Part shown: piece after piece, positions 1 through 9,110 of the stretch
Layout of the letters: the number at the start of each line of letters is the position of its first letter
Numbering within the stretch: the stretch's first letter is position 1
Assembly (NCBI GenBank): GCA_009691045.1
Contig: SHWC01000014.1
Location: forward strand, 1-38,446
Direction of reading: 5' to 3'
Length of the DNA stretch: 38,446 nucleotides
From: Alphaproteobacteria bacterium
GTDB taxonomy: Bacteria > Pseudomonadota > Alphaproteobacteria > UBA828
Notes under the pieces: model-generated
Seen by the model: only the letters and a program-made list of their open reading frames with translations
Told to the model about the DNA's origin: nothing
The model's database searches: none
Position numbers and translations under genes: made by a program

Positions 1-64
1 CGCGGCAAATGTCCTTCAGGACCTGTTCAGCCGGGGCTTTCGAACTCACGGGTTTTGCTCTCAT
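1..64 (-). CDS. IS3-family transposase OrfA, N-terminal fragment
   Basis: The first 21 codons of an OrfA-type transposase, cut by the window edge. The frame begins MRAKPVSSKAPAEQVLKDI, which I recognise as the usual start of one subgroup of IS3-family OrfA proteins; the helix-turn-helix domain would lie further left, outside the window. In IS3 elements OrfA and OrfB are joined by a programmed -1 frameshift into the active DDE transposase, but the frameshift region is not in view. The call rests on a short stretch of protein plus the adjoining terminal inverted repeat. Confidence 0.65.
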   Translation of the reverse strand, partial: MRAKPVSSKAPAEQVLKDICR

Positions 65-130
65 CTTCGTTCCTTCGTCACTGCGATGAGACCAAAACCC
101 TCCTCTAATCAATACCCCAATTCTGTCTCA
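1..130 (-). mobile_element. IS3-family insertion sequence, orfA end (cut by window edge)
   Basis: The outer end of an insertion sequence that continues to the left, out of the window. Positions 98-130, read on the minus strand, form a terminal inverted repeat starting TGAGACAGAATTGGGG. It matches, with a few mismatches and one gap, the repeat at the right window edge, which starts TGGGACAGATGGGG. Inside the repeat begins an orfA transposase reading frame. The two edges hold opposite ends of elements of one family in the same orientation, so the contig probably stops at two IS copies. No target-site duplication can be checked because the far ends are missing. Confidence 0.7.
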
Positions 131-275
131 TAGGCGCTGACGGCGTACACTCGGCCTCGGTGAGACTGTCCCGCTGTGACCGCGCCGCGCGCCAAGTGGC
201 GACGATGATCTCTGGCGTGCGCAGTAGGCTGCGCACCTGATCGATCATTGCGGCTTCGATCTAGGCGGCTGGTAC
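131..275 (-). pseudogene. Decayed C-terminal fragment of a large serine recombinase
   Basis: One minus-strand frame reads VPAA, a TAG stop, then IEAAMIDQVRSLLRTPEII and VATWRAAR...LTEAE. This resembles the segment after the recombinase and zinc-ribbon domains of large serine site-specific recombinases, from memory roughly EIEAAVIDQVRALLR...EIVVATWRAAR...TEAEVR. The TAG sits where a Glu codon is expected. The frame slips by one base after LTEAE, and the homology ends exactly at the IS terminal repeat. An upstream TGA also interrupts the frame. It is therefore a dead remnant, later cut by the IS3 element. It lies about 225 bp beyond the 3' end of tRNA-Lys, a typical place for old integrations. 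The match is from memory of the family. Confidence 0.5.
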
Positions 276-499
276 GGCGCATCAAACCCATGTTCGCCTA
301 TGCCGCCTACGAACCCCGTGGATGCGCGCGGGCTCCGAGGGCTAAAACCGACACCCTCCCTACACAATCGCGCGAATCCTGAGCGGCGGCAGGCGCCTGG
401 GCGCCCTGAAAAGTGGTGCATGAATGGCGCACGACGGTAGTTACGATAGTTAGCAGGTCGGGCGGTTCAGTTCTAAGATACTGTTTTATTTTGAAGTTT
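276..499. other. Non-coding stretch between recombinase remnant and tRNA-Lys
   Basis: I see no supportable gene here. Short open frames exist but none has a ribosome-binding site or a recognisable product. The segment is probably further debris of the old integration next to the tRNA. I found no duplicated tRNA 3' end that would mark an attachment site. Confidence 0.5.
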
Positions 500-575
<76 letters not shown>

Positions 576-589
576 GCGCGAGGGGGCAC

Positions 590-618
590 GGTATCGCAGA
601 GGGCCCCGGCTTTGTCAA
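590..618 (-). promoter_or_regulatory. Putative sigma-70 promoter of tRNA-Lys
   Basis: On the minus strand a perfect -35 box TTGACA (613-618) is followed after 17 bases by GATACC (590-595), a weak -10 box. Transcription would start just upstream of the tRNA 5' end at 575. The strong -35 and the correct spacing and position support it; the -10 matches only three of six consensus bases. Confidence 0.5.
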
Positions 619-690
619 CCGAACAGCGGCCGCGAAAGGGCCAGAAATTCGGGGCTGGCGGGCCTTGCGAGCAAGCTCCAGCGCGACGCT

Positions 691-1329
691 TCAGCCCGCG
701 TTGAGCGTGCGCGCCGTGGCCTCGGTCCGGTTCGCGACGCCAAGCGCCTTCAAGATGGCCGATACGTGGATCTTGACCGTCCCTTCGGCCAAGCCGAGCG
801 CCTGTGCGATTGCCTTGTTGGAGCGCCCGAGCGAGAGCAGGTCCAGCACATCGCGCTGACGCCGCGTCAGCTCGCGCTTGACACCCGCCACAGGCTCCAG
901 ACTAGGGTCCTGGTTATCGGAACGGCGCGCCCGCTGGCGCAACAGGGTTGCCGGTAAATAATTACCGCCAGACATCACCAGCCTGATTCCACCAGCGATT
1001 ACGTCGCGGCTCGACGATTTGGGCAAATAGCCGAGCGCACCAGCCGCCATGCAGGCTTCGACGCCTTGCGCATCGTCCTGCTCGGCGACGACCACCAGAG
1101 GGACCTTGGCATTGCTCCCGGTCAAGGTCTTAAGACCGGCAACGCCCTGCATTTGCGGCAATTCAAGATCGATCAACAACAGATCGAACGGTCCGCGCTG
1201 TTCCAGCGCCCGAACGGCCTGCTCGAAATCGACCGCCTCCGTGACCACAGCGCCCGGCTCCAGCGTTTTTAACACCTGGCATAGACCGGAACGGATCAAA
1301 GCGTGGCTATCAGCAATCAACGCGCGCAT
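691..1329 (-). CDS. Orphan NarL/LuxR-type response regulator
   Basis: A 212-residue two-domain response regulator. The receiver domain (about 1-120) has acidic residue D7, phosphoacceptor D54 in the segment LLLIDLELP, and conserved K104 in LPKSS. The C-terminal LuxR/GerE helix-turn-helix (about 150-203) starts LTRRQRDVLDLLSLGRSN and includes GTVKIHVSAILKALG. It probably binds DNA as a phosphorylation-controlled dimer. The position that normally holds the switch Ser/Thr (about 82, in VVVAEQDD) is Ala. No histidine kinase lies nearby, so its partner and target genes cannot be inferred. The gene stands alone between tRNA-Lys and rodA, with an AT-richer upstream gap that may hold its promoter. 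Confidence 0.88.
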   Translation of the reverse strand: MRALIADSHALIRSGLCQVLKTLEPGAVVTEAVDFEQAVRALEQRGPFDLLLIDLELPQMQGVAGLKTLTGSNAKVPLVVVAEQDDAQGVEACMAAGALGYLPKSSSRDVIAGGIRLVMSGGNYLPATLLRQRARRSDNQDPSLEPVAGVKRELTRRQRDVLDLLSLGRSNKAIAQALGLAEGTVKIHVSAILKALGVANRTEATARTLNAG

Positions 1330-1633
1330 GGGTGGCCATAATCTTGAATGTCGATCGCGTTTCCGAGAACTCGCTAAGCGCTGTGATTACACCCAGCCGC
1401 CAAGCCTATATACACTAGACCTATGGAACAGGGCTGCGAAATATGTACGCCTAACGCAACGCAACCTCGCCGAACCCGGCGGGCAGCCGATCCATCGGAT
1501 GCTCCAGTTCCGCCGCTCCATATAACTAACTGGAATATATATCGAATACCTGGCTACATCCAGCGCATCGTCGACAAACTATCGGCTGGAAGCGAGCCAA
1601 ATCGGCCCGCCCCTTTGGGAGGTGGTGAAGGCT
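1330..1633. other. Intergenic region between response regulator and rodA
   Basis: About 300 bases with no convincing gene. Parts (around 1405-1425 and 1520-1550) are clearly more AT-rich than the surroundings and contain TATA-like stretches. They would suit a promoter for the response regulator transcribed leftward. I could not assign clean -35/-10 boxes, and I see no clear terminator after rodA. Confidence 0.4.
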
Positions 1634-2779
1634 CTAAGCCCCGTCCGCCCTACGGCTGAGTTGGGCCTCGCGAAAAATGTGCACATTGAGGATCAACCCA
1701 AAGCCGACCATGAGGGTAAGCATGGCACTTCCACCATAGGAGATCAGCGGCAAGGGCACGCCGACCACCGGCACCAACCCGGTCACCATCGCGACATTGA
1801 TGAAGGCATAGAAAAAGAACGTGGAAGCGACGCCCATCGCCAGCAAACGGCCAAATTGGTGGCGCGACCGCAGCGCGATGATGAGGCCCGCGCCGATGAT
1901 CAGGATGTAAAGACCGAGGAGACCGACACTGCCGACCAGGCCGAATTCCTCGGCCAGCATCGTGAAGATGAAGTCGGTCTGTTTTTCGGGCAGAAAATTG
2001 AGATAGCTCTGACTGCCCTGCATATAGCCCTTCCCCGTCAGGCCGCCGGAGCCCAGCGCGATCTTCGATTGCAGAATGTGATAACCCGTACCCAGCGGAT
2101 CGCTTTCCGGATCGAGGAACGAGAAAACGCGCTGCCTCTGATAGTCGTGCAAAAATTGCCACGCGATCGGCATGGCGCCGAGCACGAGCGCAAATCCGAG
2201 GCCCAATATCCAAAGCGGAATACCGGCGAGGATGAGCATGGTCGCGCCCCCGAAAGAGAGCAGCGCCGCCGTGCCTAGGTCCGGTTGCTTCAAAACGAGC
2301 CCGGCGGGTAGCGCGATCATGCCGATCGGCAGAATAAGGCGAACAGGTCGACGAATTTCCTCGATCGGCAGGCCGTGGAAATAACGGGCGAGTGCCAGGA
2401 CGAACGCGATCTTCATGAGCTCGGATGGTTGCAACTGGACAAATCCGACATCGATCCAGCGTTGCGCGCCCATCGCTATGTCGCCCATGATCTCGACCGC
2501 CAGCAATAGGACAAACGCGATGGCGTAAATGATATAGGCCATGCGCAGCCAGAATTTGATATCGACCAGCGCGACGATGAACATAAGGACGGCGCCAAGG
2601 CCAAAGCGCATGAGCTGGCGCGATGCCCAGGGGTCGAACGATCCGCCCGCCGCCGAATACAAGGTCGCGATGCCGACCGCGACCGGCAGGCAGACCAGAA
2701 AAATGAAGCCCCAATTGAGATGAAACACGCGCTCGATCAGGCGGTGGTCGAGGCGAAGCTGCTCGGTGGCTCGGGCCAT
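1634..2779 (-). CDS. rodA: Rod-shape SEDS peptidoglycan polymerase RodA
   Basis: A 381-residue polytopic inner-membrane protein of the SEDS (FtsW/RodA/SpoVE) family, which polymerises lipid II into glycan strands during lateral cell-wall growth together with PBP2. About ten hydrophobic segments are visible. Family hallmarks are QRWIDVGFVQLQPSELMKIA (about 106-125), the loop PEKQTDFIFTMLAEEFGLVG with its conserved acidic residues, and GVPLPLISYGGSAM near the C terminus. The length is normal for RodA. It is the last gene of the mreB-mreC-mreD-mrdA-rodA run and starts 4 bases after the mrdA stop, so translation is probably coupled. RodA rather than FtsW is chosen because of this context. Confidence 0.96.
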   Translation of the reverse strand: MARATEQLRLDHRLIERVFHLNWGFIFLVCLPVAVGIATLYSAAGGSFDPWASRQLMRFGLGAVLMFIVALVDIKFWLRMAYIIYAIAFVLLLAVEIMGDIAMGAQRWIDVGFVQLQPSELMKIAFVLALARYFHGLPIEEIRRPVRLILPIGMIALPAGLVLKQPDLGTAALLSFGGATMLILAGIPLWILGLGFALVLGAMPIAWQFLHDYQRQRVFSFLDPESDPLGTGYHILQSKIALGSGGLTGKGYMQGSQSYLNFLPEKQTDFIFTMLAEEFGLVGSVGLLGLYILIIGAGLIIALRSRHQFGRLLAMGVASTFFFYAFINVAMVTGLVPVVGVPLPLISYGGSAMLTLMVGFGLILNVHIFREAQLSRRADGA

Positions 2780-2783
2780 CCCC

Positions 2784-4673
2784 TTACTCCGTGTCGATCA
2801 CGCGGCTGGGCGCGGGCCGTTTGGCTTCCGAACGCCGCGCCGAATCACGCCGTTGCGCCTCACGCAAAACGTCGCGTGCGATCGGCGCCGCGGTCACCGA
2901 ACCGCCGCCGCCGTGTTCAACCACCACCGATACCGCATAGCGCGGTGCCGAAATCGGTGCATAGCCGACAAAGAGCGCGTGGTCGCGATCCTTCCACGGC
3001 CGGTCTTCGTTCTTGATCACGCCGCGATCGCGTTCCGCCTTCGAGATGCGCTTGACCTGAACGCTACCGGTCTTGCCGGCCATCGCGAATTCAGGTTCTT
3101 CGATGCGCGCGCGATAGGCCGTACCCCGGCTGTCATTGGTTACCCGGATCATGCCTTCACGAATCAGCGCCATGTGTTCGGGGCTCAGGCCCAAGGACGG
3201 AAATTCGCGCGCCGCCGGCACCGTCGTGCCATCGCGGTGCTGTATTTGGTGCACCAATGTTGGGCTCACCGCATAGCCGCCATTGGCGATCCGCGCCGCC
3301 ATGACCGCAAGCTGCAAGGGAGTCATCAAAATATAGCCCTGGCCAATGCCGACCACCACGGTATCGCCCTTTTGCCAAGCCACGCCATGGGTCGCCATTT
3401 TCCACTTCGCGGTCGGCACCAACCCCGGCTTCTCGCCGGGCAGACCTACGTTCGTGATCTCGCCCAACCCGAACCGGCGGCACATCGCCGCGATATTGTC
3501 GACACCCAGACGCCGAGCGACTTCATAAAAATAGATGTCGCACGACTGCATGATGCCCTCGACCATGGCGACCGAGCCGTGCCCACCCTTTTTCCAACAA
3601 TGAAACTGAATATTGCCCATGCGCATGAAACCCGGGCAGAACACCTGCTCGGTCATCGGCATGACGCCGTTTTCTAGCGCGGCAAGAGCCACGATCATTT
3701 TGAAGGTCGATCCCGGCGTATATTGGCCGGAACACGCCTTGTTGATCAGCGGCACGCGCGGATTGCGAATAAGCTCATCCCACTCGGCGTTGCTGACGCC
3801 GCGGGCGAACACGTTGGAGTCATAAGAAGGCACGGACGCAAGCGCCAAAATTTCGCCGGTCACCACATCGATCACCACACAGCTTGCGCTGTAATCCTCG
3901 AGCCGCGCGCAGACATATTCCTGCAGACCCATATCGATGCTTAGAACGTGGTCGTCGCCCGGCACGCCGTTGTCGCGGGCCAGTTCGCGGATCACGCGAC
4001 CATAGGCATTGACCTCCACCTGGCGCGATCCCGCTCGGCCGCGCAACGCAGGCTCGAGCGTTCGCTCGCAACCATTCTTGCCGATACGAAATCCCGGCAA
4101 GGAGAGCACCGGGTCGGAATTGCCCTCGATGTCCTTCTCGGAAACCGCGCCGACATAACCGACGACATGCGACGCGAGCGCGCCATAGGCATAATACCGC
4201 CGCTGCCCGACCTCGACCGAAAGGCCGGGAAGATCGGGCATGTTGACTTCGATCCGCGCGACTTCATCCCAGGTCAAGTTTTCGCGCACCGTGATCGGCA
4301 TGAATTTCCGGTTGCGCTTGGCTTCATGCCGAACGCGTTCTTCTTCTGCGGGCGACAACGGCATGAAGCTGCGCAAGGCCGCGAGTGTCTCGGTCATGCT
4401 GACGGTCTGCTCAGGCACCAACACGAGGCGATAATTCAATTGATTGGCCGCTAGCGGCTGGCCAAAGCGATCAAAGATCCGTCCGCGCTCAGGCGGCAGA
4501 AGTTGAAGATTGATCCGGTTCTCGTCCGCCAACATGGCGTAACGGTCGGCCTCCACCACTTGCAATTGGTAGAGGCGCCCGGCTAACGCAGTAAACGCGG
4601 CGGCCTGAAGCCCACCGAGGACCAAAGCCCGCCGGGTAAATAACCGGCTCCGAATGGCGGCGTTTCCCTTCAT
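2784..4673 (-). CDS. mrdA: Penicillin-binding protein 2 (elongasome transpeptidase)
   Basis: A 629-residue class B penicillin-binding protein that crosslinks peptidoglycan in the elongasome with RodA. A short cytoplasmic tail and one membrane anchor (about 14-32) precede the dimerisation/pedestal domain, which includes ERGRIFDRFGQPLA. The transpeptidase domain has all three active-site motifs: S322-T-F-K325 with the acylating serine, S377-C-D, and K534-T-G. The gene overlaps the mreD stop by 4 bases and is followed 4 bases later by rodA. Length and motif spacing fit PBP2 (MrdA) rather than division-specific FtsI, and the mre context agrees. Confidence 0.97.
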   Translation of the reverse strand: MKGNAAIRSRLFTRRALVLGGLQAAAFTALAGRLYQLQVVEADRYAMLADENRINLQLLPPERGRIFDRFGQPLAANQLNYRLVLVPEQTVSMTETLAALRSFMPLSPAEEERVRHEAKRNRKFMPITVRENLTWDEVARIEVNMPDLPGLSVEVGQRRYYAYGALASHVVGYVGAVSEKDIEGNSDPVLSLPGFRIGKNGCERTLEPALRGRAGSRQVEVNAYGRVIRELARDNGVPGDDHVLSIDMGLQEYVCARLEDYSASCVVIDVVTGEILALASVPSYDSNVFARGVSNAEWDELIRNPRVPLINKACSGQYTPGSTFKMIVALAALENGVMPMTEQVFCPGFMRMGNIQFHCWKKGGHGSVAMVEGIMQSCDIYFYEVARRLGVDNIAAMCRRFGLGEITNVGLPGEKPGLVPTAKWKMATHGVAWQKGDTVVVGIGQGYILMTPLQLAVMAARIANGGYAVSPTLVHQIQHRDGTTVPAAREFPSLGLSPEHMALIREGMIRVTNDSRGTAYRARIEEPEFAMAGKTGSVQVKRISKAERDRGVIKNEDRPWKDRDHALFVGYAPISAPRYAVSVVVEHGGGGSVTAAPIARDVLREAQRRDSARRSEAKRPAPSRVIDTE

Positions 4674-5194
4674 TGCGGTGTCTGCAACGCCTTTTGCTGA
4701 ATCCAGCCGAAGACGCCTCCGAATACCGGATAGAGCAGCACAGTCACGACGGTTTGCGCGACCACCGGTAAGACAGGAACAAACCCATCACGCAGGATCG
4801 AGGCGATCGCCCATGAAAGGGCCGCGCTGAGCGGGGCGACGATGGCAAACCCCCACCAAACCACCCTGAACGGCTTGGCGATAAAGAAACGCCGCTGCGA
4901 GACCACGAGCCCTTGGATCAGGAGCAGCCCAAGGGCCGCCTGCCCAACCGGCATGCCAAGCAAAAGATCCTGCAGCACCCCGATCAGAAACGTGACCCAG
5001 AAGGGCAGACGATGCGGCTGATAGATGCTCCAAAAATAGACCGCGATCAGCGGGTACGCCGGCGTGATCATGGCAAGGCTGGGCAAATGCCAGGGAATCA
5101 AGCCGACCAGCAGCAAAAGCACTGTCGTAACCACCGGCAGGAGGCCACGGATCTGAAGATTGAGCCGCTGAAAAAACGGCGTCTCCCCTCTCAT
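4670..5194 (-). CDS. mreD: Rod-shape-determining protein MreD
   Basis: A 174-residue integral membrane protein with about five hydrophobic helices, the standard MreD architecture. It contains the family's loop around FLIGVLQDLLLGMPVGQAAL (about 90-109). MreD links MreC and the cytoplasmic MreB filament to the elongasome synthases. The sequence is poorly conserved, as usual for MreD, so the call leans on topology and on its place between mreC and mrdA. It overlaps both neighbours by 4 bases, a sign of tight translational coupling. Confidence 0.93.
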   Translation of the reverse strand: MRGETPFFQRLNLQIRGLLPVVTTVLLLLVGLIPWHLPSLAMITPAYPLIAVYFWSIYQPHRLPFWVTFLIGVLQDLLLGMPVGQAALGLLLIQGLVVSQRRFFIAKPFRVVWWGFAIVAPLSAALSWAIASILRDGFVPVLPVVAQTVVTVLLYPVFGGVFGWIQQKALQTPQ

Positions 5195-6072
5195 GGCAAG
5201 GCCCCAACGCGCCCGGCGCGGCGTGTCTCCGGCAGCGGCGCGGGCAGCTCGAAGTCGAGCACGCTGACGAACTCGAGCCGATCCCAGGCGGCATAGGGAC
5301 GCACGGTCACGGGCCCTTCGCCAACCGCCGCGATCGTGCCCACGGGCAGACCCGGGGGAAACACCCCGCCCTCGCCCGACGTCACGATCCGATCACCCGG
5401 CACAATCTTGGCCTCGGCACTCAGGAATTCCAAAATCGGGGTATCCGAATTGTCGCCCGCCAAAACCGCGCGAACGCGCTGAGCCCCGATGAAGACCGGC
5501 ACGCGCGAATTGAGATCGCTGATCAGGAGCACGCGGGCACTGCCGCCACCGACATCGACAATACGACCGATCAAACCATGTCCGCCGATAACCGCCTGCC
5601 CCTTCTTGACGCCATCGCGTTCGCCCGCACCCAAGAGCGCAGTGCGCAGAAACGGACCGCCTGCTTCGCCGACAATGCGCGCGGTCACAAAGCTCGCACG
5701 CGGATCGGGAACAACCTTGAGCGATTGACGCAATTCGTCGTTCTCGCGTTGCAGGCGAAGCGCCAGCGTCTGCCAACGCATCAGCCGCTCATTGGCCACG
5801 CGAAGCGACGCGTTCTGTTCCCTTAAAGCGGCGAGCGATTCGACGTTTTCCACCACATCGACGATCGTGGCACTCGGCCGCGAGAAAAACGCGACCACCG
5901 GGGTGACGGCATCCGTCACCCCAGCGCGAAGACGATCAAACGCCCCTGGCTCCGATTGGCTGACGATCATGAGAGCGATTGCGGCGCCGATCAATAACGC
6001 GAAGGCAAATCGCTGAAGCAGCGCCCGAGCGGGAAGGATAAAGGAAAACGGGTGTGCGCGGTTAAACCTCAC
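5191..6072 (-). CDS. mreC: Rod-shape-determining protein MreC
   Basis: A 293-residue bitopic protein: a short basic cytoplasmic N terminus, one transmembrane helix (about 16-38), a periplasmic coiled coil (about 70-115, with NASLRVANERLMRWQTLALR), and two beta-barrel-like domains with the family motifs VIGGHGLIGRIVDVG and VTSGEGGVFPPGLPVGTI. MreC forms a periplasmic scaffold that activates PBP2-RodA. It overlaps mreD by 4 bases. A gap of 181 bases containing a strong hairpin separates it from mreB, so mreB and mreCD-mrdA-rodA may be expressed at different levels. Confidence 0.96.
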   Translation of the reverse strand: MRFNRAHPFSFILPARALLQRFAFALLIGAAIALMIVSQSEPGAFDRLRAGVTDAVTPVVAFFSRPSATIVDVVENVESLAALREQNASLRVANERLMRWQTLALRLQRENDELRQSLKVVPDPRASFVTARIVGEAGGPFLRTALLGAGERDGVKKGQAVIGGHGLIGRIVDVGGGSARVLLISDLNSRVPVFIGAQRVRAVLAGDNSDTPILEFLSAEAKIVPGDRIVTSGEGGVFPPGLPVGTIAAVGEGPVTVRPYAAWDRLEFVSVLDFELPAPLPETRRAGRVGALP

Positions 6073-6217
6073 CGTCGTCTCACTGGTCCGCGATTTCGAG
6101 GCGTGATCGCCCGATTGCCCTGGCGCCGCGGCCCCGCGTCGGCGCCTGCCCGATCGAGCGGCGCCGTCTCAAACTCGGGTCGCCTCGTCACCGCTCGTTG
6201 TTATTCCCTAGCCTAGA

Positions 6218-6237
6218 CCGGCGCTCGCAAGCGCCGG
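6218..6237 (-). terminator. GC-rich hairpin in the mreB-mreC gap (attenuator or processing element)
   Basis: An 8-bp perfect inverted repeat CCGGCGCT / AGCGCCGG with a 4-base loop begins 17 bases after the mreB stop. There is no following U-run on the minus strand, so it is not a classic intrinsic terminator. A partial terminator, an RNA-stability hairpin or a processing site that gives more mreB than mreC mRNA are all possible. Its position right after the stop of the most abundantly needed product is suggestive only. Confidence 0.4.
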
Positions 6238-6253
6238 CCGTGATCTCCCACAA

Positions 6254-7297
<1,044 letters not shown>

Positions 7298-7391
7298 CTA
7301 TGGCATCCCCTCGCCAGGAGAACAGAGCGTCGGCGCAGTTCCTGGCTTTGACTGCGCCACCCTTGAATTGGCCTTGAAGATCACGTTGCGC

Positions 7392-8945
7392 CTAGGCCGA
7401 TAGCGCAGCGGGAGCGGTTTTTTGTCTCTTCGTCAAAAGCTTGTTGAGCCCGTGAACATAGGCACGCGCCGATGCCACGAGCGTGTCGATATCGCTGCCT
7501 TGGCCATTGACCGTGCGCCCGTTCTCTTCGAGCCTCACCGTCACTTCGGCCTGCGCATCGGTGCCCTGCGTCACCGCGTGCACCTGATAGAGCTGCAATT
7601 TTGCCTCATGCGGAAAGAGCGCCTTGATGGCGTTAAACGTGGCGTCCACCGGGCCATTGCCGGTCGCGGTCGCTTCCACCGTCTTGCCATCGATCTCGAG
7701 CGTCAATTCAGCCCGCTGCGGCCCCTTCGAGCCGCATTGAATGCCGAGTGAGACGACGCGAATCCGTTCGCTGGTTTCCGCGACCGTCTCATCCAGAAGC
7801 GCGACGATATCTTCGTCGAACACTTCCTTCTTTTTGTCGGCCAAATCCTTGAAGCGGGCGAAAACCTGCTGAATCGTGTTGTCACCCACTTCGCCATAGC
7901 CCAATTCCTTGAGCTTTTCGCGAAAGGCATGGCGGCCCGAATGCTTGCCCATAACCAGCTTTGAGCGGCCGAGACCGACCGATTCAGGGGTCATGATCTC
8001 ATAGGTCTGTGCGTTCTTGAGCATGCCGTCTTGATGGATGCCCGATTCATGCGCGAAGGCATTGGCGCCGACGATTGCCTTGTTGGGCTGAACCGAAAAC
8101 CCGGTAATCGAGGAGACCAGCCGCGAGGCCCGCGTGATCGATTCGGTCTTGATGCCGGTCGTGAACGGCAACAGGTCCTGCCTCGTCTTCAACGCCATGA
8201 CGATTTCTTCGAGCGCCGCATTGCCGGCGCGCTCGCCAAGACCATTGATCGTGCATTCGACTTGGCCAGCACCCTTCTGCACCGCGGCCAATGAATTCGC
8301 CACCGCGAGGCCAAGATCATTGTGGCAATGCACCGAGATCGTCGCCTTGTCGATATTCGGCACGCGGTTGAACAACATCTCGATCAACGCCGCGAACTCG
8401 GTCGGGATGGCATAGCCGACCGTGTCGGGAATATTGATCGTGCGCGCGCCCGCCGCGATTGCCGCTTCAACGCAACGGCACAGAAAATCATGGTCGGTGC
8501 GCGAGCCGTCTTCCGGGCTCCACTCGACGTCATCGGTGAATTTGCGCGCATACGACACGCTGTCGATCACCGCGCGATAAACCTGCTCCGGCTCCATCTG
8601 AAGTTTGAACTTCATATGCAGCGCGCTGGTCGAAATGAAGGTGTGGATACGCTTGGATGCCGCCGGCTCCAGCGCCTCGGCCGCGCGATCGATATCGCGC
8701 CGTCCCGAGCGGGCGAGGCCGCACACGGTTGAATTCTTGATTTTGCTCGCGACAAGACGCACCGCCTCGAAATCGCCATTCGAGGCAATTGGGAAGCCGG
8801 CTTCGATCACGTCGACGCCCATTTTCTCGAGAACCTCAGCGATTTTGAGTTTCTCTTCGAGATTCATGGAAGCGCCGGGGGACTGCTCTCCGTCCCTCAA
8901 CGTGGTGTCGAAAATCTTGATGCGACGAGGTTGTTGCGCGTTCAT
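7392..8945 (-). CDS. leuA: 2-isopropylmalate synthase
   Basis: A 517-residue enzyme that condenses acetyl-CoA with 2-oxoisovalerate to 2-isopropylmalate, the committed step of leucine synthesis. The TIM-barrel catalytic domain starts with FDTTLRDGEQSPGASM (about 12-27; the Arg-Asp pair binds substrate and metal). It also contains SVHCHNDLGLAVANSLAA with metal-binding histidines and the conserved GERAGNAALEEIVMAL. The C-terminal LeuA allosteric domain (about 390-500) would mediate leucine feedback inhibition. The length is typical of the full regulated form. Its substrate comes from the ilv genes just upstream. The long 5' gap holds a candidate attenuation leader. Confidence 0.97.
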   Translation of the reverse strand: MNAQQPRRIKIFDTTLRDGEQSPGASMNLEEKLKIAEVLEKMGVDVIEAGFPIASNGDFEAVRLVASKIKNSTVCGLARSGRRDIDRAAEALEPAASKRIHTFISTSALHMKFKLQMEPEQVYRAVIDSVSYARKFTDDVEWSPEDGSRTDHDFLCRCVEAAIAAGARTINIPDTVGYAIPTEFAALIEMLFNRVPNIDKATISVHCHNDLGLAVANSLAAVQKGAGQVECTINGLGERAGNAALEEIVMALKTRQDLLPFTTGIKTESITRASRLVSSITGFSVQPNKAIVGANAFAHESGIHQDGMLKNAQTYEIMTPESVGLGRSKLVMGKHSGRHAFREKLKELGYGEVGDNTIQQVFARFKDLADKKKEVFDEDIVALLDETVAETSERIRVVSLGIQCGSKGPQRAELTLEIDGKTVEATATGNGPVDATFNAIKALFPHEAKLQLYQVHAVTQGTDAQAEVTVRLEENGRTVNGQGSDIDTLVASARAYVHGLNKLLTKRQKTAPAALSA

Positions 8946-9004
8946 ATCCTGATCCTCAGACTAAGCGGTTGACGATAGTGACCCCTCGAAGCTCCCCCAG
9001 ACGA

Positions 9005-9110
9005 ACGGCGCATCACGCACCGTCGCGCCTAGGGGCGACTAAGCAGAAGCCGGCCGAGACCACCATCCATCGCAACGCGCACAAGCACGACCGGCCGAAT
9101 TTCTTTCGGC
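9005..9110 (-). promoter_or_regulatory. Candidate leucine/valine attenuation leader hairpins upstream of leuA
   Basis: Three hairpins occur in the leuA leader, read on the minus strand. The first is GCCGAA/TTCGGC at 9094-9110. The second, GTCGC/GCGAC at 9022-9039, holds the stop of a small Leu/Val-rich ORF in its loop. The third, ACGGTGC/GCGCCGT at 9005-9023, overlaps the second by two bases, so the two exclude each other. Mutually exclusive stems governed by ribosome position on a leader peptide are the hallmark of attenuation. The third stem lacks a U-run, so control of translation or of Rho access is also possible. Confidence 0.4.

Noticed and set aside
2766-3677. 303-codon open frame on plus, antisense to mrdA
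   Set aside because: Arg/His-rich shadow of a GC-rich gene; mrdA has all three transpeptidase motifs in the other frame.
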